NCBI GenBank assembly: GCA_021414305.1
Contig: JAIOOS010000015.1
Coordinates: forward strand, 434,001 to 498,000
DNA from: Burkholderiales bacterium
Lineage (GTDB): Bacteria; Pseudomonadota; Gammaproteobacteria; Burkholderiales; Burkholderiaceae_C
Direction of reading: 5' to 3'
DNA length: 64,000 bases
The translations under genes were made by a program, and so were the position numbers. Below are positions 27,387-37,443 of the stretch, piece by piece. Within the stretch, counting starts at the first letter, position 1. Every line of letters starts with the position of its first letter. Below the pieces are notes generated by a model. That model made no database searches and was not told the origin of the DNA. It saw only the letters and a list, made by a program, of their open reading frames with translations.

Positions 27387-27421
27387 TCATCCACAGATTA
27401 TCCACATATGCCTGTGGACGC
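27387..27421. promoter_or_regulatory. Cluster of three DnaA-box-like sites
   Basis: A perfect consensus DnaA box TTATCCACA lies at 27398-27406. A one-mismatch copy TCATCCACA is exactly 11 bases upstream (27387-27395), and an inverted partial copy TGTGGACGC is at 27413-27421. TCCACA and TGTGGA also form a 6-6-6 inverted repeat. The sites lie about 75-110 bases upstream of the candidate lepA -10, between mucD and lepA. The rest of 27316-27566 shows no gene and no clear terminator. Confidence 0.45.
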
Positions 27422-27566
27422 GCTGGGGGCAATTTCCTTGCCCTGGTGGACTGCTCGAAAGCAGCCCGCCAAGGCCCTCTCTTATATGGGGACGGCGCAG
27501 TCGACGGCCTCCATCCCGGTCAGGAATGTGAGCATGCGCCCACTACTTTAAGGGTAAACCCGCGCC

Positions 27567-29033
27567 TCAACGGGCGGGACGCAGGATCAGGAACTTGGCC
27601 ACCTCTCCCTGACGCACCAGCAAGGTGACCGGCTTGGTCTTGTCGAGCTTCGCCACCGCGGCCTCGAACTGCTTGACGCTGGTCACCTCGACGTTGTCGA
27701 TGGTCACGATGACGTCCCCCTCCTTGACTCCGGCCCGGGCGGCGACGCCTTCGGCGGTCTCGACCCGGACGCCGTTCTTCAGCTTCAGGTCGCGCTTTTG
27801 CGCATCGGTCAGGTCGGTGACGCCCAGGCCGAGGGTGCCGACCGGCGCCGCAGGCTTGGCGCTGTCGCGCTCGGTCGGGCGCTTGGCCGCGACCTTTTCG
27901 GGCTCGAGCTCGGCGACGACCACCGGCAGATCCCGGTAGCCGCCGCGGCGGTAGACCTGCAGGTTGGCTTTGCTGCCCGGCTTGATGCCGCCGATGATCC
28001 GCGGCAGGTCGACGTTGCTTTCCACGTTGCGGGCGTCGACCTTGGTGATGATGTCGCCGGCCTCGACGCCCGCCTTCTCGGCCGGCCCCCCCGCCTCGAC
28101 CGTGCGCACCAAGGCGCCGACCGGCTTGCCGAGGCCGATCGACTCGGCCACCTCGCGCGTCACGCGGTCGATGACGACGCCGATCCGCCCGCGGATCACC
28201 CGGCCGCCGGCGCGCAGCTGCTCGAAGACGCGCGCCGCCTCGTCGATCGGAATCGCGAAGGAGATGCCCTGGTAGCCGCCCGAGCGGCTGTAGATCTGCG
28301 AGTTGATGCCGACCACCTCGCCCCGCATGTTGATCAGCGGGCCGCCCGAGTTGCCGGGGTTGATGGCCACGTCGGTCTGGATCAGCGGCAGCAGCTCGCC
28401 GGTGTCGCGCGACTTGGCGCTGACGATACCCGCGGTCACCGTGCTCTCGAGGCCGAACGGCGAGCCGATGGCGATGACCCACTCGCCGACCTTGAGCTTG
28501 CTCACGTCGCCGATGCGCACCGTCGGCAGGCCGCTGGCGTCGATACGCACCAGGGCGACGTCGGAGCGCTTGTCGGCGCCGATGATCTTGGCCTTGAACT
28601 CGCGCTTGTCGGCGAGCGTGACGATCACTTCGTCGGCGCCGTCGACGACGTGGGCGTTGGTCAGCACGTAGCCGTCGGCGTTGAGGATGAAGCCGGAGCC
28701 GACACCGCGCGGCTGCGCGTCGCCGTCGCCCGGCGGCTGCTGGCCACGCGGATTCGGCCGGCCCGGCGCCGGAATGCCGAAGCGGCGGAAGAACTCGAGC
28801 ATGTCCTCGTCGAGCTCGTTCCCGCCCGGTCCACGCGCGGCGCGGGCCCGCTCGGTGGTGCGGATGTTGACCACGGCCGGCCCGACCTTGTCGACCAGCT
28901 CGGTGAAGTCCGGCAGGCCCTGCGCCAGGGCCGGCTGCGGCGCGGCGGTCACGAACAGGCCGAGCGAAAGCGCCACGGCGGCGAAGCCGTAGCGGCCGGC
29001 AGCGGAGACGAGCGAGGTCGAGAGCGGTTGCAT
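27567..29033 (-). CDS. mucD: Periplasmic serine protease of the Do/HtrA family (MucD)
   Basis: Periplasmic protease and chaperone that degrades misfolded envelope proteins and restrains sigma-E signalling. The 488-residue protein has a signal peptide (LGLFVTAAPQPALAQ) and a trypsin-like domain with His128 (LTNAHVVDG), Asp158 (RSDVALVRID) and Ser229 (NPGNSGGPL). Two PDZ domains follow, at about residues 290-370 and 400-480. It closes the rpoE-rseA-rseB-mucD set, 76 bases after rseB. A separate promoter is possible in that gap but not evident. Confidence 0.94.
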   Translation of the reverse strand: MQPLSTSLVSAAGRYGFAAVALSLGLFVTAAPQPALAQGLPDFTELVDKVGPAVVNIRTTERARAARGPGGNELDEDMLEFFRRFGIPAPGRPNPRGQQPPGDGDAQPRGVGSGFILNADGYVLTNAHVVDGADEVIVTLADKREFKAKIIGADKRSDVALVRIDASGLPTVRIGDVSKLKVGEWVIAIGSPFGLESTVTAGIVSAKSRDTGELLPLIQTDVAINPGNSGGPLINMRGEVVGINSQIYSRSGGYQGISFAIPIDEAARVFEQLRAGGRVIRGRIGVVIDRVTREVAESIGLGKPVGALVRTVEAGGPAEKAGVEAGDIITKVDARNVESNVDLPRIIGGIKPGSKANLQVYRRGGYRDLPVVVAELEPEKVAAKRPTERDSAKPAAPVGTLGLGVTDLTDAQKRDLKLKNGVRVETAEGVAARAGVKEGDVIVTIDNVEVTSVKQFEAAVAKLDKTKPVTLLVRQGEVAKFLILRPAR

Positions 29034-29109
29034 CGGAATACCTGCGAGGTCGGTGGACGGGAAGAGGTAGGGGACGGAAGTGTGCGACTTGGCGACGTGG
29101 AGGGTGGTT

Positions 29110-30135
29110 TTACGGCTTTTTGCGCTCGAGCGCAGCGGCGAACGTCTTCAGAGTCGCGGCCGGCGTGTCGCCGACCACGGTCACCCACCAGTCGCCTTGG
29201 CGCTGGCCGAGCGTCGCCGTCGCACCGAACGTGGCGAGCACCGGCTCGGTGTGGCGGTCGGGCCGGAAACGCTCGATGAACACCGAGACGTAAGTCAGCC
29301 CGTCGGAATAGATCGTCTGGATCACCGGCGCCGGGCTTGCGTCGGCGGTCTCTCCGGGCATCTCCATCTGCCGGCGCACGCAGCTCACCAGCCTGAAGCC
29401 CGGCGTCACCGGTCGCATGGCCCAGCCTTCGGCTTCGAGCCGGGTGGGCGTGAGCACCGGGCGGACGATCCGGTAGCCGTCGAGCTTCTTCATCGCCTGG
29501 ACGACGCTGTCCGGCTGGGCGCGCACGCCGATCGAGACTTCGGAGAAGGCCGCGGTTTCCAGCGACTCGCCCCGTTCGCCGATCACGTCGGCGCGCAGCA
29601 GCAGGCCCGAGGCCCGGTCGGCCCAGAGCCGGTAGCCGAAGCGATAGCTGTCGCGTGGCATGACCACGAGCACGTCGGCCTCGTGCCCGGCCACCCGGTC
29701 GATGCCCTCGGACCGCACCTCGTACCACTCGGCCAGGCCGTCGTCGCCGGCCTGCAGCAGCGCGGGAAAGGAGCTGAGCTGGCCGCGCTGCTCGATCATC
29801 GCGACGTGGCTCGCCGGCCAGAGGGTGTGGACCACGTCGTTGTGGCGAAACACCTTGCGCTGGCGGCCGTCTAGCGACTCGATCCGCTCGTACTGGTTCG
29901 ATCCCTCGTGGAAATGCGAGATCCGGGCATTGGCGACGCCGCCGCCGCCGCTGACCACGAAGGTGCCCTGGAAGTTGCGGCGGCTCGCCGCGTCGTGGAT
30001 GCGCAGCAGCCAGGCCCGCATGTCGTTCTGAGGCGCCGACGCCGCCACCCCGGACCGGGCCTGCCCGAACGCTGCCGGCACGCCCGCCAACGCCGCGCAG
30101 GCCAGAGCGAGCGGGACGAGCGAGCGCGAGAGCAT
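29110..30135 (-). CDS. rseB: Sigma-E regulatory protein RseB/MucB
   Basis: Periplasmic protein that binds the anti-sigma factor RseA and senses lipopolysaccharide or unassembled outer-membrane products. The 341-residue protein has a signal peptide (ALACAALAGVPAAFG). Its LolA-like N-terminal domain includes WLLRIHDAASRRNFQGTFVV, ISHFHEGSNQYERIESLDGRQRKVFRHNDVV and RLWADRASGLLLRADV. The C-terminal domain ends with TVVGDTPAATLKTFAAALE. It lies 22 bases after rseA in the usual order. Confidence 0.92.
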   Translation of the reverse strand: MLSRSLVPLALACAALAGVPAAFGQARSGVAASAPQNDMRAWLLRIHDAASRRNFQGTFVVSGGGGVANARISHFHEGSNQYERIESLDGRQRKVFRHNDVVHTLWPASHVAMIEQRGQLSSFPALLQAGDDGLAEWYEVRSEGIDRVAGHEADVLVVMPRDSYRFGYRLWADRASGLLLRADVIGERGESLETAAFSEVSIGVRAQPDSVVQAMKKLDGYRIVRPVLTPTRLEAEGWAMRPVTPGFRLVSCVRRQMEMPGETADASPAPVIQTIYSDGLTYVSVFIERFRPDRHTEPVLATFGATATLGQRQGDWWVTVVGDTPAATLKTFAAALERKKP

Positions 30136-30157
30136 GCGGGTGGCGATGGCCGATTCT

Positions 30158-30790
30158 TCAGCGCGGCTCGGCGTCGACCGTCGCGCTGCGCAGGAAGGTG
30201 GAAGGCACGCCGAGCGCCGACGTGCCGGCGAACTGCTTGTGCGCCGCCAGGTAGCGCTCGAGGCGGGCGTCGCGGATCATTCGGCCGTTGAGCGCCACAG
30301 CCTCGGGAGCAGCGGACTCGCGAATCGATGCCTGACGGATCGGCCCGTCGGGGCTTGTCGGCGGGGCGCTGCGAGCAAGCGTCGGCGCCGGGGAGGTCGG
30401 GGTGCCGGCCGGGCCGAGGACGACGAAGGTGCCGACCACCAGCATGAATCCGGCCGCGACCGACGACGGGAGCAGCCAGCGCCCCGTCGAGCGACGGCTC
30501 GAAGCCGGAGAAGGCACGGGCAGCGGCGCGGGCGCCAGCACCACCGGCTCGGCGGCCATGCGCAAGCGCAGCGCAACCAGGAACGCCTGGTCGCGCTCGG
30601 CGCTCGACGCCAGGTCCTCGGAGCGGAGCACGTCGCCGATCAGGTGCCAGGCGTGCCAGGTGCGGCGCAGCTCGGCGTCCGACTTCCAGGCGCCGCATGC
30701 GTCTGCAGCGGCAGCGCCGTCGACCTCGCCGTCGGCGAGCGCGGAGAGCCGCTCCCCCTTCGCCGTACCGCTCTCGAATCCTGACGACAT
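30158..30790 (-). CDS. rseA: Anti-sigma-E factor RseA/MucA
   Basis: Single-pass inner-membrane protein that holds sigma-E inactive until it is cut by proteolysis. The cytoplasmic domain begins with ERLSALADGEVD and contains WHAWHLIGDVLRSEDL. The transmembrane segment is about residues 104-124 (LPSSVAAGFMLVVGTFVVL), and the periplasmic tail is Pro/Ser-rich before ending in LERYLAAHKQFAG, a region conserved in the family. The start is placed at the ATG at 30790, with GGAGAG upstream and a family-like distance to LSALADGE. An ATG at 30847, seven bases after rpoE, would add 19 residues. Confidence 0.88.
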   Translation of the reverse strand: MSSGFESGTAKGERLSALADGEVDGAAAADACGAWKSDAELRRTWHAWHLIGDVLRSEDLASSAERDQAFLVALRLRMAAEPVVLAPAPLPVPSPASSRRSTGRWLLPSSVAAGFMLVVGTFVVLGPAGTPTSPAPTLARSAPPTSPDGPIRQASIRESAAPEAVALNGRMIRDARLERYLAAHKQFAGTSALGVPSTFLRSATVDAEPR

Positions 30791-30853
30791 CTCGCTCTCC
30801 ACTTCAACGCCCAACGCCGACGGCGGACCTGCAGGCCCGCCGCTCATCGATTC

Positions 30854-31462
30854 TCACCACCGCTCGCCCTCGCGAGTATCGAGCAGCGGCCGCAGCCGGG
30901 TCGCAATCGCCTCGCGGGCCCGGAAGATCCTTGACCGAACCGTCCCGATCGGGCAGTTCATCAACTCGGCGATCTCCTCGTAGCTCAGACCTTCGATCTC
31001 GCGCAGGGTGATCGCCTGCCGCAGTTCCTCGGACAAGCCTTCGATCGCAAAGTTCACTGCGGCGGCGATCTGTTTGCTGGCCAATACCGCATCGGGCGTC
31101 TCGCCGTCGCTCAGCTCGTTCTCGGCCGGCGAGCGCTCGTCGTCCTCGTCCCGACTGGCCCTGGCCGACTCGGTGACCAGCGGGTCGCGCTTGAGGTCCA
31201 TCAGCGCCTTCTTCGCCGTGTTGACCGCGATCCGGTACAACCAGGTGTAGAACGCGCTGTCGCCGCGAAACTGCGGAATCGCGCGATAGGCACGGATGAA
31301 GGTCTCTTGAGCGATGTCCGGCACCAGATCGACATCGCGGACCATGCGGCCGATCAGCCGCTCGATCCGCCGCTGGTACTTCACCACCAGCATCTCGAAG
31401 GCCTTGACGTCGCCCTGCTTGACCCGCTCCACGAGCGGGGCGTCGGCGTCGGGGGAAGTCAT
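30854..31462 (-). CDS. rpoE: RNA polymerase sigma-E factor (AlgU/RpoE)
   Basis: Extracytoplasmic-function sigma factor for the envelope-stress response. The 202-residue protein has sigma region 2 (AFEMLVVKYQRRIERLIGRMV, DIAQETFIRAYRAIPQFRGDSAFYTWLYRIA) and region 4 (LREIEGLSYEEIAELMNCPIGTVRSRIFRAREAI). Start choice: the sequence reads GTG-ATG-ACT at 31465-31460 and the ATG at 31462 is preferred. The ribosome site is weak, and the gene follows its neighbour at once, so translation may be coupled. The next genes are its regulators rseA, rseB and mucD. Confidence 0.95.
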   Translation of the reverse strand: MTSPDADAPLVERVKQGDVKAFEMLVVKYQRRIERLIGRMVRDVDLVPDIAQETFIRAYRAIPQFRGDSAFYTWLYRIAVNTAKKALMDLKRDPLVTESARASRDEDDERSPAENELSDGETPDAVLASKQIAAAVNFAIEGLSEELRQAITLREIEGLSYEEIAELMNCPIGTVRSRIFRAREAIATRLRPLLDTREGERW

Positions 31463-31465
31463 CAC

Positions 31466-31933
31466 TCAGGGCTGCCGCGGGTCCGCGGCGACGGGCCGCG
31501 GGGAATACACCGCACAGCGAAATGCATGCCACTCGCGCTCGAGGCCGGCCCGGCCGACCGGAATCCAGCGCAGGCCGCCCGGGCCGCGCCGGCCGACGGC
31601 AACGAACCGGAGCAAGAGGAAGGCACCGAGGTCGACCGCCACGTCCAGCGTTCCGGAGGTCGCCGGCTCCGCGCCCGAGACGGGCGCGACCGACCATCCA
31701 AACCCGTCCCAGACGAGCCGCACTGGGGGCACGCGCCAGAGAGATGCCGCCAGGGCGAGCGTGGCGAGGGCTGCCGCCGCCACAGCGCCGCGGACCCAGG
31801 CGCTTTCGCCCAGCGGTGACGTGAGCAGCCAGGCGGCCAGCGACAGGAGCGCGGCCGCGGCAACGACCGCCACCGCCGTCCGCCATGCGGCGAACCGGAC
31901 GACGGTGACTTCGCAGGGGGGCAAGCCGCGCAT
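31466..31933 (-). CDS. Small two-helix membrane protein of unknown function
   Basis: A 155-residue protein with two adjacent hydrophobic segments, about residues 18-36 (TAVAVVAAAALLSLAAWLL) and 47-64 (VRGAVAAAALATLALAAS). A soluble part with VDLGAFLLLRFVAVGRRGPGGLRWIPVGR follows. It lies between fabF and rpoE, and its stop nearly touches the rpoE start, so it is very likely in the rpoE transcript. The layout of two helices then a small beta-rich part recalls YgfX/CptA-type proteins, but I do not recognise a clear match. Confidence 0.65.
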   Translation of the reverse strand: MRGLPPCEVTVVRFAAWRTAVAVVAAAALLSLAAWLLTSPLGESAWVRGAVAAAALATLALAASLWRVPPVRLVWDGFGWSVAPVSGAEPATSGTLDVAVDLGAFLLLRFVAVGRRGPGGLRWIPVGRAGLEREWHAFRCAVYSPRPVAADPRQP

Positions 31934-31951
31934 CGGCCGCGCTCGGCGGCG

Positions 31952-33196
31952 TCACATCCGCTTGAAGACAAGCGTGCCGTTGGTGCCGCCGAAGCCGAAG
32001 TTGTTCTTGGCGGCGTAGTCGATCTTCATCTCCCGCGCCGTGTTGGCGCAGTAGTCCAGGTCGCACTCGGGATCCTGGTTGAAGATGTTGATGGTCGGCG
32101 GCGAGACCTGGTTCTTGAGGGCGAGCACCGTGAACACCGACTCGATGCCGCCGGCCCCGCCGAGCAGGTGCCCGGTCATCGACTTGGTCGAATTCACGAC
32201 CAGCTTCTTCGCATGCTCGCCGAAGGCGAGCTTGATCGCATTGGTCTCGTTGACGTCGCCGAGCGGCGTGGAGGTGCCGTGGGCGTTGAGGTACTGGATC
32301 TGGTCGGCATTGACGCCGGCCGAGCGGAGCGCGGCGACCATCGAGCGCTTCGGGCCCTCGACGTTCGGCGCGGTCATGTGGAAGGCGTCGGCGCCCATGC
32401 CGAAGCCGACAAGCTCGGCGTAGATCTTCGCGCCGCGCCGCTTCGCGTGCTCGTACTCCTCGAGCACCACGACGCCGGCGCCTTCGCCGAGGACGAAGCC
32501 GTCCCGGTCCTTGTCCCAGGGACGCGAGGCCGTCTTCGGATCGTCGTTGCGGGTCGAGAGGGCGCGCGCCGCGGCGAAGCCGCCCACGCCCAGCGGCGAC
32601 ACGGTCGCCTCCGAGCCGCCGGCGACCATGACGTCGGCGTCGCCGTGCTCGATCATCCGGCCGGCCATGCCGATCGAATGCAGCCCGGTCGTGCAGGCGG
32701 TGACGATCGCCAGGTTCGGCCCCTGGAAGCCGCACAGGATCGACACGTGGCCCGAGATCATGTTGATGATCGATGCCGGCACGAAGAACGGCGTGATCCG
32801 GCGCGGGCCTCTGGCGTCGAGCTCGGCCTTGGTCTGCTCGATCAGCGGCAGACCGCCGATGCCCGAGCTCACCAGGCAGCCGATGCGTTCGGCTTCTTCG
32901 GCACCGAGCTCGTCCCGGGTCGGCAGGCCGGCGTCGCGAATCGCCTGGAGCGAGGCGGCGAGGCCGTAATGGATGAACGTATCCATGTGCCGCGCTTCCT
33001 TAGCGGAGATGTAGTCCTCCACCTTGAAGTCCTTCACCTCGCCGGCGAAGCGGCAGGAGAACGCGGCCGCATCGAACTTGGTGATGTCGGCGATGCCGGA
33101 GCGTCCGGCCAGCAGGTTCCGCCACCCCTCGTCGACGCTGTTGCCGACCGGGCTGACAAGGCCGAGGCCGGTGACGACGACGCGTCTGGAGCTCAT
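31952..33196 (-). CDS. fabF: Beta-ketoacyl-ACP synthase II
   Basis: Condensing enzyme that extends acyl-ACP chains with malonyl-ACP. The 414-residue thiolase-fold protein has the active-site Cys168 in [11 protein letters not shown], the first His in [11 protein letters not shown], the second in [15 protein letters not shown], and the C-terminal GFGGTN. It lies 28 bases after acpP, whose product is its partner, at the end of the fatty-acid synthesis series. The sigma-E genes follow on the same strand. Confidence 0.96.
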   Translation of the reverse strand: MSSRRVVVTGLGLVSPVGNSVDEGWRNLLAGRSGIADITKFDAAAFSCRFAGEVKDFKVEDYISAKEARHMDTFIHYGLAASLQAIRDAGLPTRDELGAEEAERIGCLVSSGIGGLPLIEQTKAELDARGPRRITPFFVPASIINMISGHVSILCGFQGPNLAIVTACTTGLHSIGMAGRMIEHGDADVMVAGGSEATVSPLGVGGFAAARALSTRNDDPKTASRPWDKDRDGFVLGEGAGVVVLEEYEHAKRRGAKIYAELVGFGMGADAFHMTAPNVEGPKRSMVAALRSAGVNADQIQYLNAHGTSTPLGDVNETNAIKLAFGEHAKKLVVNSTKSMTGHLLGGAGGIESVFTVLALKNQVSPPTINIFNQDPECDLDYCANTAREMKIDYAAKNNFGFGGTNGTLVFKRM

Positions 33197-33224
33197 GCGC
33201 GAGATGCTTTCCGAGCGTTGAAGC

Positions 33225-33467
33225 TCAGGCGGCCTTCTGGTGCTTTTGCGCGTAATCGATCGCCAGCTGGACGGTCGTGATCTTCTCGGCTTCCTCGTCG
33301 GGGATCTCGATGCCGAACTCGTCTTCGAGCGCCATCACGAGTTCGACCGTGTCGAGCGAATCGGCACCCAGGTCGGCGACGAACGCCTTTTCGTTCGCCA
33401 CGTCGGCCTCGGGAACGCCCAATTGCTCGGCGATGATCTTCTTGACTCGTGCTTCTATGTCGCTCAT
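33225..33467 (-). CDS. acpP: Acyl carrier protein
   Basis: Carrier of growing acyl chains in fatty-acid synthesis. The acidic, 80-residue protein has the phosphopantetheine attachment Ser37 in [17 protein letters not shown]. The ATG at 33467 is preceded by a very strong ribosome binding site (CTGGAGGAGTC), fitting one of the most abundant proteins of the cell. The 113-base gap after fabG carries a candidate promoter, so acpP-fabF may also be transcribed on its own. Confidence 0.97.
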   Translation of the reverse strand: MSDIEARVKKIIAEQLGVPEADVANEKAFVADLGADSLDTVELVMALEDEFGIEIPDEEAEKITTVQLAIDYAQKHQKAA

Positions 33468-33502
33468 GACTCCTCCAGGAGTGTGTGAAAAAGTAGACGC
33501 GG

Positions 33503-33531
33503 ATTCTACGGCTTGACAATGTCCTCGAATG
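33503..33531 (-). promoter_or_regulatory. Candidate acpP promoter
   Basis: On the minus strand a -10-like TAGAAT (33503-33508, one mismatch to TATAAT) lies 36 bases before the acpP start. CATTCG (33526-33531) is a weak -35 at 17-base spacing. An internal promoter before acpP is known in other proteobacteria, so the position is sensible; the -35 match is poor. Confidence 0.35.
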
Positions 33532-33580
33532 GCGCACGGCACCCGCCCGCCCACTCGGCCGATGGCCCCCGGCGCGGGCC

Positions 33581-34336
33581 TCAGTTCATCAGCATTCCGC
33601 CGTTGACGTGCAATTCGGTGCCGGTGATGTAGCCGGCCTCGGCCGAAGCGAGGAAGGCGACGGCGTGGGCGATCTCGCTCGCCTGGCCGAGCCGGCCGAG
33701 CGGAATCTGCGCCAGCAACGCCGAGGTCTGGGCTTCGGCCAGGCCCCTGGTCATGTCGGTTTCGATGAAGCCGGGGGCGACGCAGTTGACCGTGATGCCT
33801 CGGCTGCCGACCTCGCGCGCGAGCGAGCGGGTCATGCCGGCGACGCCGGCCTTGGCCGCCGCGTAGTTGGCCTGCCCCGGATTGCCGCTGGCGCCGACCA
33901 CCGAGGTGATGTTGACGATCCGGCCGTAGCGCTGCTTCATCATGGGCCGGATCGCGGCGCGGCTGGCGCGGAACACGGCGGTGAGGTTGGTCGCGACCAC
34001 CGCGTCCCAGTCCTCGTCCTTCATGCGCATCGAGAGCATGTCGCGGATGATGCCGGCGTTGTTGACGAGCACGTGCAGCGCGCCGTGCTCCTTCACCACC
34101 GCATCGATCGCCGCGCCGACTGCGGCGCCATCGGTCACGTCGAGCACGACGCCGCGGCTTCCCGGGAAGGCCGCCAGCGCTTCGCCGATCGCCGCCGCGC
34201 CGGCCTCGGTGGTCGCGGTTCCGACGACGCGAAAGCCCTTCTGCGCCAGCGTCATGGCGATCGCCCGGCCGATGCCGCGCGAGGCGCCGGTGACGAAGGC
34301 CACCTGCGCGGCGGCGGGAGCAGCGGCGTCGCTCAT
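33581..34336 (-). CDS. fabG: 3-oxoacyl-ACP reductase
   Basis: NADPH-dependent reductase of beta-ketoacyl-ACP, a short-chain dehydrogenase. The 251-residue protein has the cofactor motif [26 protein letters not shown], the Ser of [15 protein letters not shown], and the YAAAKAG catalytic Tyr/Lys. The tail [21 protein letters not shown] is typical. Its ATG overlaps the fabD stop by four bases (ATGA). Confidence 0.95.
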   Translation of the reverse strand: MSDAAAPAAAQVAFVTGASRGIGRAIAMTLAQKGFRVVGTATTEAGAAAIGEALAAFPGSRGVVLDVTDGAAVGAAIDAVVKEHGALHVLVNNAGIIRDMLSMRMKDEDWDAVVATNLTAVFRASRAAIRPMMKQRYGRIVNITSVVGASGNPGQANYAAAKAGVAGMTRSLAREVGSRGITVNCVAPGFIETDMTRGLAEAQTSALLAQIPLGRLGQASEIAHAVAFLASAEAGYITGTELHVNGGMLMN

Positions 34337-35271
34337 CCGAGCAGCGCCCGGGCGGCGGCGAGCGACGCCGGATCGTGCACCGCCACCGACTCGGCGGCGG
34401 CGTCGATCCGCCGCGTCAGGTTGGAAAGCACCTTGCCCGGGCCGCATTCGAAGATGTCGGTGACGCCGCGGGCGCGGATCGCCCGGATCGTCTCTTCCCA
34501 GCGCACCGGACCATAGGCCTGGCGATAGAGCGCGTCGCGGATCGCTGCGGAGTCGCTCTCGCTGCGCACGTCGATGTTGTTGATGACCGGAATCTTCGGC
34601 GCGACGAACGCGACACCCGCGAGCTTCTGGCGCAGGCGATCGGCGGCCGGCTTCATCAACGGCGAGTGGAACGGCGCCGAGACCGAGAGCGGCAGGGTCC
34701 GCTTCGCGCCCGCTGCCTTGAGCAGCTCGCAGGCCTTGTCGACGCCGGCCTTGCTGCCGGCGATCACGGTCTGCCGCGGGTCGTTGTAGTTGGCCGCGGA
34801 GACCACCTCGCCGGTCGCCTCGCGCGCAGCGTCGCAGCCGGCGCGCACCGCGGCCGCGTCGAGCCCGAGCACGGCCGCCATCGCACCGGCGCCGACCGGC
34901 ACCGCGTCCTGCATCGCCTCGGCGCGAAAGCGCACCAGCGGCAGCGCCTCGGCCAGCGATATCGCACCGGCCGCGACCAGCGCCGTGTACTCGCCGAGCG
35001 AATGCCCGGCCACGACATCCGGGGTCAGCTTCGTTTCCGCGAGCCAGGCGCGGTAGCAGGCGATGCCGGCGGTGAGCATCGCCGGCTGGGTCTGGGCGGT
35101 GAGATCGAGCTGCTCTTTCGGACCTTCGCGGATCAGGCGGCCGATGTCTTCGCCGAGCGCCGCAGACGCCTCCTCGAGCGTTTGTCGGACGGCGGCGTGG
35201 TCGCCCCAGGCGTCGAGCATGCCGACGGCCTGCGAGCCCTGGCCAGGGAAGATGAATGCGAAAGGTTTCAT
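34333..35271 (-). CDS. fabD: Malonyl-CoA:ACP transacylase
   Basis: Loads malonyl groups onto acyl carrier protein. In 312 residues it shows [14 protein letters not shown] at the N-terminus, the active-site Ser91 in [15 protein letters not shown], the Arg region VRFRAEAMQ, and the catalytic His in [14 protein letters not shown]. The start is the ATG at 35271; an in-frame extension upstream has no family match. It lies between fabH and fabG in the usual order. Confidence 0.95.
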   Translation of the reverse strand: MKPFAFIFPGQGSQAVGMLDAWGDHAAVRQTLEEASAALGEDIGRLIREGPKEQLDLTAQTQPAMLTAGIACYRAWLAETKLTPDVVAGHSLGEYTALVAAGAISLAEALPLVRFRAEAMQDAVPVGAGAMAAVLGLDAAAVRAGCDAAREATGEVVSAANYNDPRQTVIAGSKAGVDKACELLKAAGAKRTLPLSVSAPFHSPLMKPAADRLRQKLAGVAFVAPKIPVINNIDVRSESDSAAIRDALYRQAYGPVRWEETIRAIRARGVTDIFECGPGKVLSNLTRRIDAAAESVAVHDPASLAAARALLG

Positions 35272-35317
35272 GGCTTGGGTTGTCTCCCGCCGTGCCCTCT
35301 GCGGGGCAGCGGCTTGT

Positions 35318-36307
35318 CTAGAAATCGAACAGGGTCGCGCCCCAGGTGAAGCCGCCGCCAACGCCTTCGAGCATCACAGTGTCGCCGCGCTTGATCTTGC
35401 CTGAACGCACGGCATCGTCGAGCGCCAGCGGAATCGATGCGGCCGAGGTGTTGCCATGCCGGTCGACCGTGACGATCAGCTTCTCCGGAGCGAGCTTCAG
35501 CTTCTTCGCCGTGCTCTGCATGATGCGGATGTTGGCCTGGTGCGGAATCAGCCAGTCGATATCGGCCTCGGTGCGGCCCGCCTTGGCGAGCACCGAGCGG
35601 GCGACGCTGTCGAGCACCGAGACCGCGAGCTTGAACACCGCCGGCCCGTCCATCTTCAGCAGCGGATCGCCCAGCACCTTGCCGCCCGACACCGTTCCCG
35701 GCACGCACAGGATGCCGACGTGGCGGCCGTCGGCGTGCAGCTCGGTGCCGAGGATGCCGGGCGCCTCGCTCGCCTCGAGGACGACGGCGCCGGCGCCGTC
35801 GCCGAACAGGACGCAGGTGGTGCGGTCCGAGAAATCGAGGATGCGCGAGAACACTTCCGCGCCGATCACCAGCGCCTTCGAGGCGAGGCCGGTCTTGATC
35901 ATCGAATCGGCGACCGAGAGCGCGTAGACGAAGCCCGAACACACCGCCTGCACGTCGAACGCGGCGCAGCCGTGAATGCCGAGCTTTTCCTGGACCATGC
36001 AGGCGGCCGAGGGGAACACCATGTCGGGCGTCGAGGTGGCGACGATGATCAGGTCGATCGCCTGCGGGTCGCAGTCGGCGGCGGCGAGCGCGCGCCGCGC
36101 CGCTTCGGCGCCGAGGTCGCTGCTGGTCACATGACTCTCGGCGAAATGGCGGAAACGGATGCCGGTGCGCTCGACGATCCACTCGTCGGAGGTCTCGATG
36201 CCGTCGGCCGCCAGGCGCGCGGCGAGCTGCGCGTTGCTGACCTGGTCGGGCGGCAGGAAGCTGCCGGTGCCGACGATGCGCGAGAAGCGGGCAGGCACGG
36301 CGCTCAT
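35318..36307 (-). CDS. fabH: Beta-ketoacyl-ACP synthase III
   Basis: Starts fatty-acid synthesis by condensing acetyl-CoA with malonyl-ACP. The 329-residue protein has the active-site Cys123 in [12 protein letters not shown], the His in [12 protein letters not shown] and the Asn in [13 protein letters not shown]. It ends with [11 protein letters not shown], as in the family. Its ATG overlaps the plsX stop by four bases. Confidence 0.96.
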   Translation of the reverse strand: MSAVPARFSRIVGTGSFLPPDQVSNAQLAARLAADGIETSDEWIVERTGIRFRHFAESHVTSSDLGAEAARRALAAADCDPQAIDLIIVATSTPDMVFPSAACMVQEKLGIHGCAAFDVQAVCSGFVYALSVADSMIKTGLASKALVIGAEVFSRILDFSDRTTCVLFGDGAGAVVLEASEAPGILGTELHADGRHVGILCVPGTVSGGKVLGDPLLKMDGPAVFKLAVSVLDSVARSVLAKAGRTEADIDWLIPHQANIRIMQSTAKKLKLAPEKLIVTVDRHGNTSAASIPLALDDAVRSGKIKRGDTVMLEGVGGGFTWGATLFDF

Positions 36308-37443
36308 GCCGACTGGACCGCGGCGAGCACCGGGCGAGGAGCCGCTTCGGGATCGGTGGTGCCGGCCGGCACGGTGGCTGGATTGCCTTCGGCGGCCGCG
36401 GGCATGGCCGCCAGCGTCGCCCGGATCCGCCGCTCTACCCGGTCGAGCAGGTCATTGCGTGCGGCGTCGTGGGCGCGGTTCAGCGCCTGCTCGAAGGCAT
36501 AGGCGTCGGCCGAGCCGTGGCTCTTGAACACCAGGCCGCGCAGGCCGAGCAGCGCAGCACCGTTGTAGCGGCGATGGTCGACGCGATGCTTCAAGCGGTT
36601 GAGCACCGGCAGCGCCGCCAGCGCCGCCAGCTTGGTCAGGGCATTGCGCTTGAATTCCTGCTTGATGAAGCTGGTGAGCATGGTCGCCAGCCCTTCGGCG
36701 GTCTTCAGGGCGACGTTGCCGACGAAGCCGTCGCAGACGACGATGTCGCAGGTGCCCTTGAAGATGTCGTTGCCTTCGACGTTGCCGTGGAAGTTCACCA
36801 GCCCGGCGGCCGCGGCGGCGCGCAGCAGCTCGCCGGCCTGCTTGATCGTCTCGCTGCCCTTGATCGCCTCTTCGCCGATGTTGAGCAGGCCCACCGTCGG
36901 CTCGTTCTTGCCTTCGACCGCGGCGACCAGGGCGCTGCCCATGACCGCGAACTGCAGCAGGTTCTCCGCCGTGCAATCGACGTTGGCGCCGAGATCGAGC
37001 ACCGTGGTGTAGCCGTCCAGCTCGTTGGGCATCACGGTCGCGATCGCCGGCCGGTCGATGCCGTCGACCGTCTTCAGCACGTAGCGCGAGACGGCCATCA
37101 GCGCGCCGGTGTTGCCCGCGGAGACGCAGGCCTGCGCCAACGAAGTCCGGTCGCCGAGCGGCTTGACCTGGCTGACCGCGACCCGCAGCGAGGAGTCTTT
37201 CTTGCGCCGCAGGGCGACCTCGACCGAATCGCTCATCTCGACGACTTCGCTCGCCGCGACGCGGGTGCAGCGCGCCCAGCCTTCGGCCGCTTGTAGCGCC
37301 TCGGCCCGGCCGACGAGCACGAGCTCCGCCTGCGGATGGGCGGCAAGGAACGCACGGCACGCCGGCAGCGTGACCGACGGGCCGTGATCGCCGCCCATGC
37401 AGTCGACGGCCAGGCGGATCGTGGGGGCGGAAGTTGCCGCCAT
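36304..37443 (-). CDS. plsX: Phosphate acyltransferase PlsX
   Basis: Makes acyl-phosphate from acyl-ACP for the first step of phospholipid synthesis. The 379-residue protein has the family start [81 protein letters not shown] and [18 protein letters not shown] follow. The ATG at 37443 gives an N-terminus of family length. A GTG at 37488 would add 15 residues; neither has a good ribosome site. It lies between rpmF and fabH. Confidence 0.94.
   Translation of the reverse strand: MAATSAPTIRLAVDCMGGDHGPSVTLPACRAFLAAHPQAELVLVGRAEALQAAEGWARCTRVAASEVVEMSDSVEVALRRKKDSSLRVAVSQVKPLGDRTSLAQACVSAGNTGALMAVSRYVLKTVDGIDRPAIATVMPNELDGYTTVLDLGANVDCTAENLLQFAVMGSALVAAVEGKNEPTVGLLNIGEEAIKGSETIKQAGELLRAAAAAGLVNFHGNVEGNDIFKGTCDIVVCDGFVGNVALKTAEGLATMLTSFIKQEFKRNALTKLAALAALPVLNRLKHRVDHRRYNGAALLGLRGLVFKSHGSADAYAFEQALNRAHDAARNDLLDRVERRIRATLAAMPAAAEGNPATVPAGTTDPEAAPRPVLAAVQSA

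Noticed and set aside
33513..33518. Perfect TTGACA on the plus strand between fabG and acpP
   Set aside because: No -10 hexamer at a suitable distance and no plus-strand gene downstream, so it looks accidental.
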